From the NCBI RefSeq assembly GCF_041381155.1, contig NC_091134.1, forward strand, positions 30,943,540-31,007,539: a DNA stretch of 64,000 nucleotides, written 5' to 3'. Made by a program: the position numbers and the translations under genes. This document shows, piece after piece, positions 35,878 through 48,151 of the stretch (positions within the stretch are counted from its first letter, which is position 1; every line of letters begins with the position of its first letter). The notes beneath the pieces were generated by a model. It was not told the origin of the DNA. It saw only the letters and a list, made by a program, of their open reading frames with translations, and did no database searches. This stretch comes from Argopecten irradians. Its lineage: Eukaryota > Mollusca > Bivalvia > Pectinida > Pectinidae.

Positions 35878-38360
35878 AATCCCATAATGCCATAGTGGGA
35901 GAAATGGCACGTTTTATTCAGCGAATAACATTTGTAGTAGCATGTTAGGCAGATTTTGTTGTCGTTTTGAATGACCGCCAGACCGCTCGATGAATATTCC
36001 ATGATGGATATTTACTTGTCTCCCATTGAAGGAAATCTCCCCTTTTCGATATTCTAACGTTAGAGACACGATGGGCTGCTGTACAGTGATCTTCAAGTAT
36101 AATCTGTCCCTAAACACCCAACTGAAGATACCACAGTACAGCTTTGGTATATGACATTAATACTATTTTATGATTAACCTTTTGATGAATCTGTATCTAC
36201 ATGTAGATCTTTTGCCAAAGTCTACAGATCAAGATACAGGAATCCCATTTTATTGGCACGTATTTTAGCAATAGATAATACATTCTCGGACTTCCTGCCA
36301 ACTTTAGTATTTACCCTGAACCGAAAACAGAAAAGAAAGACGTAGGCCTATGTAGAGCTCTGTAATTACATAAATACATTTTAAAACTTTTCATGAATTA
36401 TGCAGTTTAAATTAAAATTGCTTTTCAAGATATAGTGTTGCAAAAAGTCACAGAATTCCTGACACTTATTTATTCTAGTTGTTGACTATGTTTTTTATTC
36501 TATGAAGCGGGTCAGGTAGAGATCAAATAATGACCTTTGACATCTGATCAGCTAAATAATCGGATCACCTCGGCAATCTTCTGAAATATAATATATATAT
36601 ATTTCCGAGAATTGCCGGAAATTATGCCGAGATGTCGCGATTGCATCCCTTCAGTATGCTGCCTTTTAAGGGTGAAATATGTGCCGAGTACCGATTCAGT
36701 ATTCTATTTCTGTCACTTTTAATGAATAATGGTGTCTTGTTTTGCAACTTATTTAAAGCAATTTGATGAACAAACTCGATTATTTCATTGCAATCTTTTA
36801 CAACGTTCTTAGAAGATAAAAGTCTGTTTGGATAGTAACAGGCCATCTGGAAACATTAACGACCCTAAATAACGTTTAACCGCCTTGATGAAATAACAAC
36901 AAACGAATTAAAGCTCAAGTAATTTATCTTTAAGTAACGTAAACTTAATGCACCGGTGCAATGCGTCAATTAACGTTCTTAATATAAAGCAGGTCTTTGA
37001 TAGAAAGCATGCCTAGACGTTTTGGCAATAGCAGAAGACTAAATAAAGGCGCTATTTTTAAACTATTGTGGAAGCTGTCATTGTACTGACTGAAGACGTG
37101 ATCGTAATGTTTCGCTTCACTCAGATTGGGCAGGGATGTAACGGAATGTTCATGATAGCAACATCAAAAACGTCCTATGGAGTTTGGGGTTGGGAGGGGT
37201 CGCAACAGAAGGGATACGCCATAGGATGTAAACTATCAGTTACCTATTCATAAATATCGCGTCATATACATACCAATTTTTATGATTGGAATCGACGGGA
37301 GTGTTAGCGCCGAATTTCCTTGGAAACAAACCCATCGCGGCCAGCTACATCTAGACCCCATGTATGCGCCGGAGGTGTTTTGTAGATAGGTTAGATAGCA
37401 TTACTTACTCATCCCTATTTATAAAATGGTCGTACATGTACATTTCGTGTAACCACTCGGCGCTGTGCGAGCCTTCAGAGTCTTCCCCAGCATTACTTAG
37501 ACATTGGTCACGGGGTTTGACTTCCTTATTTCGGGTCATACTTATCTAAATTTGTTTTACATAGATGTTGAGTTGGGCTTACAATAACAGGTGTATTAGG
37601 CACTAAAACTTACCACAGGAACCTGCCATCAAAAGTCTACTCAGCTTACAGAGACAAAACATATGCAAAAGAAACCTCAATATCATATAATATCAGGAAT
37701 GCTTTTGGATTTTTATTGTCAGTGTTCATGGTGTTTAGATAATGTAGAATTCCTCGAATCCTGTAAATATTGTGTAAGTAGAATATTTTTGCAATTGTGT
37801 CAAGCTAACAAGACTTTGTATAACTACATATAATATGTACGACGAGATATGGAAGGAAACCGACTACTAACTCCCACATCTGTCAAATTACTAACTTCGC
37901 CACATCGTCACGAGTCTAATAAAACAAACGAAATCGCCGTTTATTTGCCGTTACTAAACTGTCCATGACGATGTTTGATGTCCAGTTGCACATCTACAAT
38001 CCATCCCAAAAACTCAAAATGGTTTTAGGACGAGAGGGGGATTTATTTTATACTACACTAAGTAGTTTACCAAGCGATATACACACACTAGATTCTATAG
38101 GTCGAGTGCCAAATTGGCACTGTTTTTTAATCAAAATAGATAAGCTATCATTTTCAAAAGAATAAGGTAGTTAAGTTTGACTGGCATTAATTTGTAACCT
38201 TTCTTTATAAGAAGGAACGGGTTTGAAATTATCTTTGGTAGCTACCACATTTATTTACTTTATTTGGAATTTGGCCATTAGTCATAGACTGACAGATTGA
38301 TAAAATAAGCTGTCCGAAATTATTGAAAAAGGAAATAAGATAGGTTTTACATTTACTTAA
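35878..38360. other. Intergenic, nothing assigned
   Basis: AT-rich; an imperfect inverted repeat around 36,560-36,635 (CGGCAATCTTC/GAGAATTGCCGG) is the only structure noted. Confidence 0.4.
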
Positions 38361-38529
38361 GCATTGATGTCACTACTTTTTAATTTTATCGGGGTATGAA
38401 AAAAAAAAAAATTGCTAGTTGCAAAAATTTTGTTTTCCGCGTAGCGGATTCTCACAAAATATTTGCAAATGTAAATTTTTCTTTTCATACCCCGATAAAA
38501 TCTAGGAAAAAAAATAGTGACATCAATAC
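38361..38529. mobile_element. MITE-like inverted-repeat element, about 169 bp
   Basis: The left arm (38,361-38,402) and right arm (38,482-38,529) pair through (T/C)ATTGATGTCACTA and TTTTATCGGGGTATGAAAA. The centre has the dyad CCGCGTAGCGG. No coding capacity; the target duplication is unclear. Confidence 0.75.
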
Positions 38530-39311
38530 ATTATAATTTTTAATTTCGGTATTTTATACTCTATTTTTTGCTAACCGATAAAAAAAAAGTGAAACTTGAA
38601 GTATTTTTACTTATTGTAAAATTAGTTTAAGTGGTTTTTTCAAGGGACTCTTTTTTCCGAATCAATACGCAACGTCAATGTCTCTATTGTGACGTCACGA
38701 TAACGTCGGGGTTTCGCGCCATTCTCGGATTTTTTTTTTTCATAGTGGTATGCAAAAAAAATATTAACCAATCAGAAAAAGCCAGATTTGGTATGAAAAC
38801 AAAGAAAAATTAATATTGTAAGATACGTTGTACTATGTAAAAAATGTCGTTATTTTCATGGCTGCTGTGGAACCACGAATTTATAAAAACGACGAAATTT
38901 TTATTCATATGATATATAGTCAGTATTGTTCCATCTGCGAACCACAAATATTTCTATTCACGAAATGAAATCAAAACTCCAAACCACGAAGAAACTACAC
39001 GCGAATATTTAATGTTGTACAGTATACGCTGTACTTAGCGGCAAACTTATGAAAGCTAGTTTTGGTTTGGGCAAACATCTGTGTAAAATATTATTATACT
39101 AACTGTTGCGTTGCGGCAGTAATTTTGACTGTACTGAATTTTCAACGAGCTTGGCAGTTTTAAAATTAATTATCTCCGGAAACATGTCACCGCCATTTTC
39201 AGTACATTTACACTAAATGATCGATCGTATTTTAATTGATTAGATTATGAGAGACATATCAACATTAAGGTAATTTAGATGTTTTAATTGACGTGTTTTT
39301 TTTACTTTCAG

Positions 39312-39477
39312 GTGAAGCTTGATGAACGAGGCAATGGATTCCATCGTGGTATGATAAACTTTGTGACCTTGACATGTTTTGTGTCACGTGGAGTTAGTGA
39401 CCTTTGGGAGAACTCTTTTGTGCGAAGGCAGAGTCTTTAGAGTAGTACACATAACATACTATAGTTACGCTTCAAAC
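39312..39477 (+). other. Possible internal exon downstream of a strong acceptor
   Basis: TTTTTTACTTTCAG ends at 39,311, and the frame from 39,312 is open for 43 codons to the TAG at 39,441. It reads VKLDERGNGFHRGMINFV and onward. It is in phase with the MSLE donor at 35,724. A weak donor (GTATGA) follows CATCGTG. No homology recognised. Confidence 0.2.
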
Positions 39478-40148
39478 TCGAGACAGCCATCACACAAAAA
39501 GTACAAACCTGCAGAACTCATTGGAAATTACTTAGCCCTTGAAATGCGTGAACACATTTGTAAAGTGCTGTATCAAGATGCTGACAAGATAACAAGTGCA
39601 CGTGAATTTGGATATATATGATTGGAGTTTTTTCCTGCCCGTTGTGAACGTTATCATCCCCAATACCCCCTGGTGTTGAGGAGTACCTTCTGTGTGTTAT
39701 ACAAACACTGAGCAGTAGGAAGGATATGTTTTCCAACATCCACATCTTTTATGTGATTCCAATATTTCTGAAATAGAAGTCAGGCTGACGTCATGGTGTT
39801 TAAAAGTAGATAGACTGGTATTAATTGCGATACGAAAGATGCCCCGACAGATCGTAAGCCAATGCAAGGAACTGGCATCCTATAGGGACAGATATTAACA
39901 TGAAACCTGAAAGTTTTTTTTATTTCCGGGACAAGATAAGTTTGGGATATACAGCAGTTGTGTCATAAATCTCGTGCTCTCTCGCCCACCACGGAGAAAA
40001 TATTACCTGGGGTGCCAGCATGCAAAACAAACGTTCAATTGATCTTTCCTGATATACGTCTATGTTTCCCCTTGATGGGTCTTGTATGGTAATTTAGGAC
40101 TTGGCATCCAGATAGCGTGTGGGATATATCGGCATTAATACGTACAGG

Positions 40149-43100
40149 ATGGCTACCGGTGATAAATTGATGCGCGAGATCAGCGACCAGTTTCTACACT
40201 GTAAGATCTGTTTTGAGCCATTTAAGAACCCTAAAACGTTAATATGTTTACATACGTTCTGTATCGATTGTCTTCAGCAACACGTGGACTCCGAGGGGTC
40301 GCGATCTCGATTTTCTCTTTACAACCGATACGTCACCTGTCCAATATGTCGCCGAAAAACAGAAATTCCGACAGGAGGAATACGACGACTTCCGGACAAC
40401 TTCCTGTTGTCAAATCTGACAGAAATCATCGACAGAAGACGGCCTTCAAAAATCCCGCCGTGTGAAATATGTCACACTGTTCGAAAACGTTCAAACGAGG
40501 CATGCGCAAAGTGTCTTGACTGTTCAAAACTTTTGTGCAAGTCTTGTGTGACCTTGCACCGTGAGACCAAGGTCACACAGCATCACAGTTTGATAGACGT
40601 GGAGGGTGAGAAGGATATCGAGTGTAAGTCCCACCCCGAGGAAAACGTGCGATTCTACTGTGAACCATGCGACACGTGTATATGTATCGTCTGCACGTTT
40701 CAAGAACACCGTGATCACGACATATGTTCTTTCAGTGATGGATATGTCAAATATAAAGCTTCTATGCAAGGTTTGTTGGATAAGTCGAAAGGTAGAATTA
40801 CGGACATAAACGATCGTATAGAAGCCATAAACAAATGTGAAAACGGCATGAAGAGAACACGCGAGAATATACGAGATTTAGCGATAAGTTACATCCAGCA
40901 AGTTCGGTCTACAGAAAGAGAATTGCTGAAAAGTGTTGACGAGTATTTTGGAGAAAATGTCACCGATTTTCTCAAACACCGTGAATGGCTACAAGAGAAC
41001 GTAGATGAACTTCAAAGTGCTACGAACTTAACCGAAATTATAATGAGGGACAGAGGAGTGGAACTGTTACTTTTAAAACGTGAAATGGAGACTAAACTAC
41101 ATTCACTGATGGAGCCGTCCCTACCTACACTACCCTCTGACGATATGATAGACATACATTTTAACCCAGGCAGTGTCACGTTCGGCTCTCTATCATTCCA
41201 AGAGGACCCAAACAAAGACCAAAATGGTTTCCTCACGAACGGGGATTATAAAAGTGATAGTTCGCTAGAGAAGTCACCGTCCAAACCAGAACTTGTTACG
41301 AGTGACACACAGACGGATCCAGTAGGCGAAGAGGCCGTGCCAGTCAAAGAACGTCCGATTAAAACACGTGATGTTGATGTCATAACTAACGGGCACGGTG
41401 AAGACACTGTCGATAGGTCTTCCTCGCGGAAACGGCGGTCAACTGACCACGCGGTCAGCAACGGCGTGAAAGTGTCCGTACAGACATGTAATCAGGAGAC
41501 TAGTACAGCTGTGACGTCATCAGATGTTGCACTGAATACACAGACAGTGCCAATGATTCACAAAGGACTTCAAGTGTATAGCGACCCGGGCACGCCGGGA
41601 TCAGGTATTTGTGCCAAGTGTTGTGAGGACTTGTCAACAACTGCACCATTCGTTGCTGAAGCGCCAAAAATACAGGACATAATCGTCCTGAACACTACGG
41701 ACAATGACAGTCGGGAGTCAAGGCGACGCAGACGTCTACTTATACGTAGTAAACGCGTACAGACAGACCTCTCAATGACGGGAGGCAATTTGTCAGAGGA
41801 TAAATCAAAGTCACTTCCGATGCTGAACCAAATGCCAAATAGAAGTCTGTCTTGTGATGATACGTCGTTTTCTCGACCGGAAATGCGGACCATCGCCCTG
41901 GACCCCATCAACTGCGATGAACCAGGAAGGAGACATCGTCGTCGGATGCGCGACAAGACAACTATGACTGTGGAAGAAACCAAACCGATAGTTGAAACAT
42001 GTGACGCCACTACGTACACATATCCGTCTAGACTGCGAAGTTTTGGTACGTGTACCCGCGTAGAGCTGAGCACAGTTGATACTCAGACATTTAGAGTTAA
42101 TCAGATATCCCGATCGATGGGCACGGACTATGCCGGACAGACTGACCAATGTATAGGTACAAACATGGTTAATATGATTGACAGTGAGACGACCATGCAG
42201 CCAATCGTACACGACAACAAGTGCACGTGGACCGAGGCCCTTAATACGTCAGAACGGTCAATGTGTACGGATAACTGTGAAACGACAGAAACGAGTGTCG
42301 AGACTATGAAACCGGAAGTATGTGATCAGGGATTCCAGATAACTCCTGTTACAGTGGATTCCGATACTAGTCCAATGCCGATACCACAAAGGGACCAAAC
42401 TATGCAGGTATCTATAGACGAACTTGAGCCGCCGTCTGCAAGTCCCAATAGAAAATCATGGCACGCGGGGACCAGTATATTTTCAAAATTGTTTAAGAGT
42501 AAAGGCGCTAGCGCTAGTAACAGTGAGCAAGACATCCCGACATCCGTGTCTAGGGATGTTCAGACACAGGACGCGTGCACGGAGACCATGTCCGTTCTTC
42601 TGTGTGACAAGGAGACGGTTACTCCAAAGAAAACAACATCCGATAACTGGACAATAACACCAATGCCGGTGATGGTCAATACAGGGATTTCACCAACACG
42701 TCCGGCCACAATGGAAACTGGAGTGGAGACCACCAAAATAACTTCCATGGACCAAGCTACATACACAGAGACTAAACAGTACAAAGACAGTGAAACGGAA
42801 ACCATAGTGGTTGTGCAAGACAACGAAACTTTGACTGAGAGGGTAAAAATGCAAGACGCTCAGACGTCTGTTCAAATACCGCAAGAAACGGACGAAACTA
42901 ACACAGATCCTGTGATACTGAAGGACGCCAATATGTCAACAGATCACGACTGGTATGAGAAACTCAAGCCGGTGTCATCCTCTGTATGGACAGAGACATT
43001 ACCACCTGACGTTATGACGAGTAGTACCAACACGGTAGCCGTGCAAAACTCGGATATATCAACAAACATATCGTCAGAGGAGCTAGTGCCGCGAATGGAC

Positions 43101-45071
43101 AACTCGACCACAACAATACCGACCAATACTCAAGAGAGAGGCACGATGGCTCTTTCATTTGGACAGACGGTCACCCCACTGATCGACGTTAATACTCAGA
43201 CGTCAGAAATATGTTTTATCGACAAATCTGTCTCTACCTCGGCGGAGCTAGAAACTATAGAGAAAGACGACGTGGAATGTACGGACATGGCGACATCTAC
43301 GGAATCTCTACCTTACATCGGCCTGATGAGTGAGGTAGAAGGCGATGAACTCTTCCTTATACCAGAGTCCGCTTTCGATCTTGCGTCAAGTGAACCTATG
43401 GATGATGATCGAGATCCCATAGAAATGATCGACGACTGCACGACGACAGATCTGGTTCCCCTCGCCGAGACCTCGTCACAGACTGTCATATCGTCAGCAT
43501 GGCAATATGAGGACCCGGACGAAGATCAGCTGTCGGATCTCATTAAAAAGGAGAAAGATGGCAAAGTGCTTTTTGACGTTGGCATTAATACGATTCCTAA
43601 ACTAACTTTCGAGAAACAAACATCTACAATGGTGAGACGAAGTTTCTCTAGAGGAACCATGACTTTAGACCTTGCCAAGTGCGATAAAGCGACAAGTACA
43701 TTCAGTCACACGCGCCATATAGCCGAGACCTGCTTTGGTCAGAAGTCACCTGGTGATGTGGCTCATAAGGTCTCATCTACATGTACAACCGAAACGGTCG
43801 ACATGGCAACCAATACGGACTCATCTCTTATGGATGAGAGAATGGCTGCCTGTATTTCGAAATTACGCAATGTGTCTGAAAGGCTTCAAAGCCCAACCGG
43901 AAAGGTTGCTCCCGACTACCCATGGAAGCGATCAGACAGCACTTCTTCTTCCGAACGATCGCTGATGACAGACTCTTTCATTAAAGATGGAGATCTGTCA
44001 CCGCGACATACTTCATCAGACGATGAACGCCGGAAGAACATCCTTGAATTAGTAGCACAGACGGAGTCAATGAACAAGTCAAAAGATGCGAAACATGACA
44101 GCATGCCGGGAAGGAAAGCTCAACCTATAACAACACTAAAAGGTAAACTGGCTCCCCCAATGGATGATCCGGAGCAGAAATCGAAAAGTTTACCTAGGGA
44201 GTACTCGGATGGGTCTCCAAAGCTGAGCGGCCGAGTCAGCCCGAGTCGTCTCCCATTGCTCCGCTTTCACTCCGCTCCTGGTAGGATAGCCACGGTCCCT
44301 AATAAGTCTATGGCTAAGATTAGTGTACCACCGGGGTGTAAGATTCCCGTGTGTCACCCGGGCGGGGCAGAAGGGGATAATGTTAATGAAACAGTCATTG
44401 TGAAGCCAAAACAACAGAAGGCGCCACTGCCAGCCATTACCGAATCAAACACTCCGCCGTCAGACTCCGGATCGGGCGCTTCGTTTGTGTCTGCTCTGTC
44501 TGAGAATTCAAACGACGGAAACATTGATTTCGCGTCACTTCGGATCAATGTCCCTCCAAATCGAATGTCTCCATGTACTTTCCTAACCGTACCGGAACAG
44601 GAAATGCCAGACGTGGTTCTAGAAAATATCGACAATGCTAATCCGGAAGATCAAGACGACAAGAAACCCGCCGGTTTCATGCAAAAGCTTTTCTCCAAAA
44701 ATTCTAAAAAGAAAAAGGTTCCGTCTGATCAAAGACAAGCTCGGCAAAAACTTCAACAGCAACAGCAGCAACAACCGCCACCACCTCCTCCTCGGCATTC
44801 CTCAGGCAAGAAGTTTGTTAAACCTCCTGCCACTGAACAACCGAAACCAAAATCGCCGAAACCGCGAAAGAAACAGGCTTTTGTGTATGTACGGCAGAGA
44901 ATGTTTTCTATACAACAGGATAACGTGGAGGACTTAAAAGATAGCAAAAAGGAGGCAAGTGCCAAATCTACACAAGCGGGTGGTGAGAAGAAGAAATCGG
45001 GGACCAAATCCCAACCGAAACAGTCCAAGTCTGAAAGTGACCGTCCACCTTCCCAGTACGACAATCTGTAA
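40149..45071 (+). CDS. TRIM-type RING/B-box protein with long xQT-rich disordered tail
   Basis: Predicted single-exon E3 ubiquitin ligase of 1,640 residues. The start is ATG at 40,149 (A at -3, G at +4); the in-frame codon 30 bp upstream is only GTG, behind a TAG. The C3HC4 RING has all ligands: C18, C21, C33, H35, C38, C41, C64, C67. B-box 1 spans about 105-149 and B-box 2 about 159-190 (C-x2-H-x8-C-x2-C-x4-C-x2-C-x4-H-x2-H). A coiled coil spans about 195-325. NPGSVTFGSLSF near 340 resembles the linker that in many TRIM proteins leads to an NHL propeller. No NHL, filamin or SPRY domain follows. The tail of about 1,300 residues is Ser/Thr/acidic rich. It has eleven xQT tripeptides (Q388, 445, 465, 538, 646, 664, 805, 905, 1006, 1017, 1111) and a KNSKKKKV basic patch near 1,515. 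A Q7 run directly followed by P6 lies near 1,538-1,550. The frame is intact throughout. Ligase function is inferred from the family; tail binding is hypothetical. Confidence 0.93.
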   Translation: MATGDKLMREISDQFLHCKICFEPFKNPKTLICLHTFCIDCLQQHVDSEGSRSRFSLYNRYVTCPICRRKTEIPTGGIRRLPDNFLLSNLTEIIDRRRPSKIPPCEICHTVRKRSNEACAKCLDCSKLLCKSCVTLHRETKVTQHHSLIDVEGEKDIECKSHPEENVRFYCEPCDTCICIVCTFQEHRDHDICSFSDGYVKYKASMQGLLDKSKGRITDINDRIEAINKCENGMKRTRENIRDLAISYIQQVRSTERELLKSVDEYFGENVTDFLKHREWLQENVDELQSATNLTEIIMRDRGVELLLLKREMETKLHSLMEPSLPTLPSDDMIDIHFNPGSVTFGSLSFQEDPNKDQNGFLTNGDYKSDSSLEKSPSKPELVTSDTQTDPVGEEAVPVKERPIKTRDVDVITNGHGEDTVDRSSSRKRRSTDHAVSNGVKVSVQTCNQETSTAVTSSDVALNTQTVPMIHKGLQVYSDPGTPGSGICAKCCEDLSTTAPFVAEAPKIQDIIVLNTTDNDSRESRRRRRLLIRSKRVQTDLSMTGGNLSEDKSKSLPMLNQMPNRSLSCDDTSFSRPEMRTIALDPINCDEPGRRHRRRMRDKTTMTVEETKPIVETCDATTYTYPSRLRSFGTCTRVELSTVDTQTFRVNQISRSMGTDYAGQTDQCIGTNMVNMIDSETTMQPIVHDNKCTWTEALNTSERSMCTDNCETTETSVETMKPEVCDQGFQITPVTVDSDTSPMPIPQRDQTMQVSIDELEPPSASPNRKSWHAGTSIFSKLFKSKGASASNSEQDIPTSVSRDVQTQDACTETMSVLLCDKETVTPKKTTSDNWTITPMPVMVNTGISPTRPATMETGVETTKITSMDQATYTETKQYKDSETETIVVVQDNETLTERVKMQDAQTSVQIPQETDETNTDPVILKDANMSTDHDWYEKLKPVSSSVWTETLPPDVMTSSTNTVAVQNSDISTNISSEELVPRMDNSTTTIPTNTQERGTMALSFGQTVTPLIDVNTQTSEICFIDKSVSTSAELETIEKDDVECTDMATSTESLPYIGLMSEVEGDELFLIPESAFDLASSEPMDDDRDPIEMIDDCTTTDLVPLAETSSQTVISSAWQYEDPDEDQLSDLIKKEKDGKVLFDVGINTIPKLTFEKQTSTMVRRSFSRGTMTLDLAKCDKATSTFSHTRHIAETCFGQKSPGDVAHKVSSTCTTETVDMATNTDSSLMDERMAACISKLRNVSERLQSPTGKVAPDYPWKRSDSTSSSERSLMTDSFIKDGDLSPRHTSSDDERRKNILELVAQTESMNKSKDAKHDSMPGRKAQPITTLKGKLAPPMDDPEQKSKSLPREYSDGSPKLSGRVSPSRLPLLRFHSAPGRIATVPNKSMAKISVPPGCKIPVCHPGGAEGDNVNETVIVKPKQQKAPLPAITESNTPPSDSGSGASFVSALSENSNDGNIDFASLRINVPPNRMSPCTFLTVPEQEMPDVVLENIDNANPEDQDDKKPAGFMQKLFSKNSKKKKVPSDQRQARQKLQQQQQQQPPPPPPRHSSGKKFVKPPATEQPKPKSPKPRKKQAFVYVRQRMFSIQQDNVEDLKDSKKEASAKSTQAGGEKKKSGTKSQPKQSKSESDRPPSQYDNL

Positions 45072-46230
45072 CACTGCTATAGACCTAGAGTGTTAATACT
45101 AGTCATAATGTCGCGTGGCAAGCATGATAGATGGCCTAGTACCAGACCTAATATCAGATCTGGTATCAGATCTTGTGTTAACTTTGCTCTCAGACTTAGG
45201 GCCAGGCCTAGACAGACCGTGTGTCACAGCAAAGTATCTGGTGCATATTTGAAATCGGTTTTTTTCATTGACCTAGCTTCGAGACACAGTATCGTGTACC
45301 TAGTGCATGACTGTGTCAATGTGAAGTGTGGTCATGTTTTAGTTCAAAGTGATGGTCTGGATTCAGATTTGGTATCATGGCGCTGTATCAAGTCAAGTAA
45401 TGATCCGAACTTTCTGACTATCTTGTTGCATTCAAAGCGCAGATACGACAGAACTCCTTTATGTAGAAAACAAGCAGTTTATCTTCCTGTTCTGATGTCG
45501 GCGTTTGCGCAACATTTCTTCCTTTTCACAGTGATCGAAGGCAAAAACAATATGCAATCAAAAAAATAATTGGTTATTATAATCCTCCTAGCTTCCAATT
45601 AGCACAAGTATTGTAACATTAAAATATTCATTTGACTGTCATCGCGATTGCAATAGCGATAAGTAATGAAAAACGTGGTAGATTTTGACAAGATTTTGAC
45701 GGAATTTTGTTCATATGACAACTGACAATGGTAGCGAAGGGGCGACAAATAATCATCAATGTGTATTTGTCGAAGCTAGTAATTTGTCACCTTTAGAAAC
45801 GATGATTTGTCCAAACGCCGACCTGGGGCTAGATCTTCAAAACTGCTTACTTTCCCTGAACAGTCATGTTTTCTGATATTTGACTAACTAAGCTATTTGT
45901 GTTTCAAAATATCATACCATGAATGTCACCTTAGAGAGTAATTTCTTTAATGTAAAGTAAATACATATTTTTAGACAATATTTTTAAAGTTTTCAAAACT
46001 TTAAAGTTATTGAACGCTGTCTGGTTTCCCATATTGAACTGATTCAATAGCTTTTTGTTCCCATACATATTGCTTCATACATCTGACCTCAGACCTATAC
46101 TCCCGTGTCAAGACGTTCGTGGCGATACAGGATGTAATCAAGATAAAGTGGAGCTACACTGTAATGTTTCTAAGCTAGCCCTTTCGAAATGAGAATTTCC
46201 GAAAAAACGATAACAGATTCGAAAATATAA
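45072..46230 (+). other. Probable 3' UTR region of the TRIM gene
   Basis: ATTAAA at about 45,619 and AATAAA near 46,223 are the first plausible polyadenylation signals. A 159-codon frame at 45,090-45,569 has no domain and looks accidental. It includes short TAGACCTA- and CAGATCT-type repeats. Confidence 0.4.
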
Positions 46231-48022
46231 AGAATAAATATTTTGAAATCAGACTCCGAAAAGAAAAGAAAGAAAATGATTACATGATTTATGAAATATC
46301 AATTTTTGTTACATTCTGTATCCATTTCGTGTCTACGCCCCACTGAGGCGGAGAAAGTGAAGCTCTGTGTCCTGTTGGTGTGCGGAATCAGACAGCGTTC
46401 GATTTTATTATTATAACACAACGAACTGGCCATCCTTGCCTGTCAAAATTTTCAATGTTTATGGGTTACAATCATAGTAGTTTGACTGCACAGTGTTGTA
46501 TAGACTATGAACAGAAACATATAGTTACCCGTGTGTTTGAAGTCATATCATGTCATAAAAGTAGGGATCCAATGTATTTAAACACACATGCATAATATTT
46601 ATAATGTGAACATTTATCTTAGATGCACAATAATCTATATATCGTCATTTTATCCTGTAGTTAAGAATATATAATAAGGCAATACTCCCCTATCTGTGAT
46701 AGAATACAGAATATATATATACTGTGATACACAAACTATATGAGTGATTTTATTTACAGTTACATGTTCATTGCATTTATTGCAGATGTAATTTAATACA
46801 TTTGGCAGACAGTGGTTGGCATTATTTTTGCGTGAATATTATTGATGTTCGACGTCGATTTCAATGGTTTCGATGAAGGGGAGACAACTACCATGAATCT
46901 CTTATAGATGAAATGAAAATGTATGGAAAACAATAAATTGCTGTTTTTGAGATACGTATACGAACAGTAGCAACATTTTTGTAAATTGTAAAAACACGTT
47001 AGTACACATGTCCTTAATAACTGAGTTTCCACACCTTGATTTGTGTATATGTCCATGTATTTAAGTCATCGATGAGCATGATAATCATCTACATGTATTT
47101 AAATAGTTGAATGATCATGATGAGTCGTGTGTGTATTTATCATTATTTTACAATACTTTTCTTGAAATACCTGTTCCGAAACGATTGCCTGTTTTGTGCA
47201 GAGTTATCCACTCTTTCGAGGAGATTATTACGTGGTAAAAACATATATATAAGTACATTTTTGTACAATGTTCTTTCTTTCTCGTACTCGTGGCTATCTG
47301 CCTTTGTTTTCCTATAATTTCCTGTATACTTCAGCAGTCATTAGATTGTTTTTCTGAACTACAGTCTGGAAATCCATTCCAATATATGCATGACGTTTCT
47401 ATTCAGTAATCTCTTTTATCAAAATTAATGAATGCGCTCTCAAGAGCAGATAACTCCACATACTGAAAATACGAAATAATCCGCCATGTTTACAAAATAT
47501 ATGCGGCACACACCCATTTGAAAAAACAACAACAACAGGGATTCGAAAAGCAAGTTCATGGTTTTGGTATAAAAATGACATCCGTTTGTGTATACTGAAA
47601 TATATGTGTAAAGTTTAAGTTTCTTTTACCGCTGAGTGGCCAACCCATTCATTTACGTCCCGAAATAACTTATGTACATGCATTATATACCCTTTGTATC
47701 TTCAGGTATTATAACCGAATGACTAGTTTTTACAAAGTATATTTTAATATATAGAATATCACTGAATAAAATGTGTTTGTTTTCTGTTACATTTACTCAA
47801 TTAGAATTGTTTTTACTGGAAAGCTATATGATTGTACTGCAATGTATGTGTTTAGGATTGGATTTCGGGATCGGAGAATTACGGTAATTTACCAACAATA
47901 AGCTCCCTCTCGGTATTAAGCCCCCTCCCCTTTTTATCAAGTCTGTTAATCAAATCCGGTAACAAGCCCTCCTATCTATTTTCCGATTCTGCCTAGTTGA
48001 AACTCCTTTCTGATATAGCCAC
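46231..48022. other. Intergenic, nothing assigned
   Basis: AT-rich with TA microsatellite runs; no supported gene. Confidence 0.45.
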
Positions 48023-48031
48023 CGTTTACTT

Positions 48032-48151
48032 CATCATCGATACTCCAAGATTCCGATTATTGTTCTACGGGTTTTTTTTATGTACTTGATTACATGCTCT
48101 GTGGGGATGTAGAGATCGTAAGTGAGCGGAACCCCTGGAGTATCGAGGATG
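48032..48151. mobile_element. Mutator-like MITE, 120 bp, third copy
   Basis: The left end CATCATCGATACTCCAAG and the right end GAACCCCTGGAGTATCGAGG then ATG match the family at 5,109 and 32,131. The flanking 9-mers CGTTTACTT (48,023-48,031) and AGTTTACTT (48,152-48,160) agree at eight of nine positions. Confidence 0.82.

Noticed and set aside
41246..42884. Long antisense frames opposite the TRIM gene
   Set aside because: Shadows of the 1,640-codon sense frame; no independent features.
45090..45569. 159-codon frame downstream of the TRIM gene
   Set aside because: No domain, composition like the surrounding DNA, and it overlaps short sequence repeats; more likely 3' UTR.
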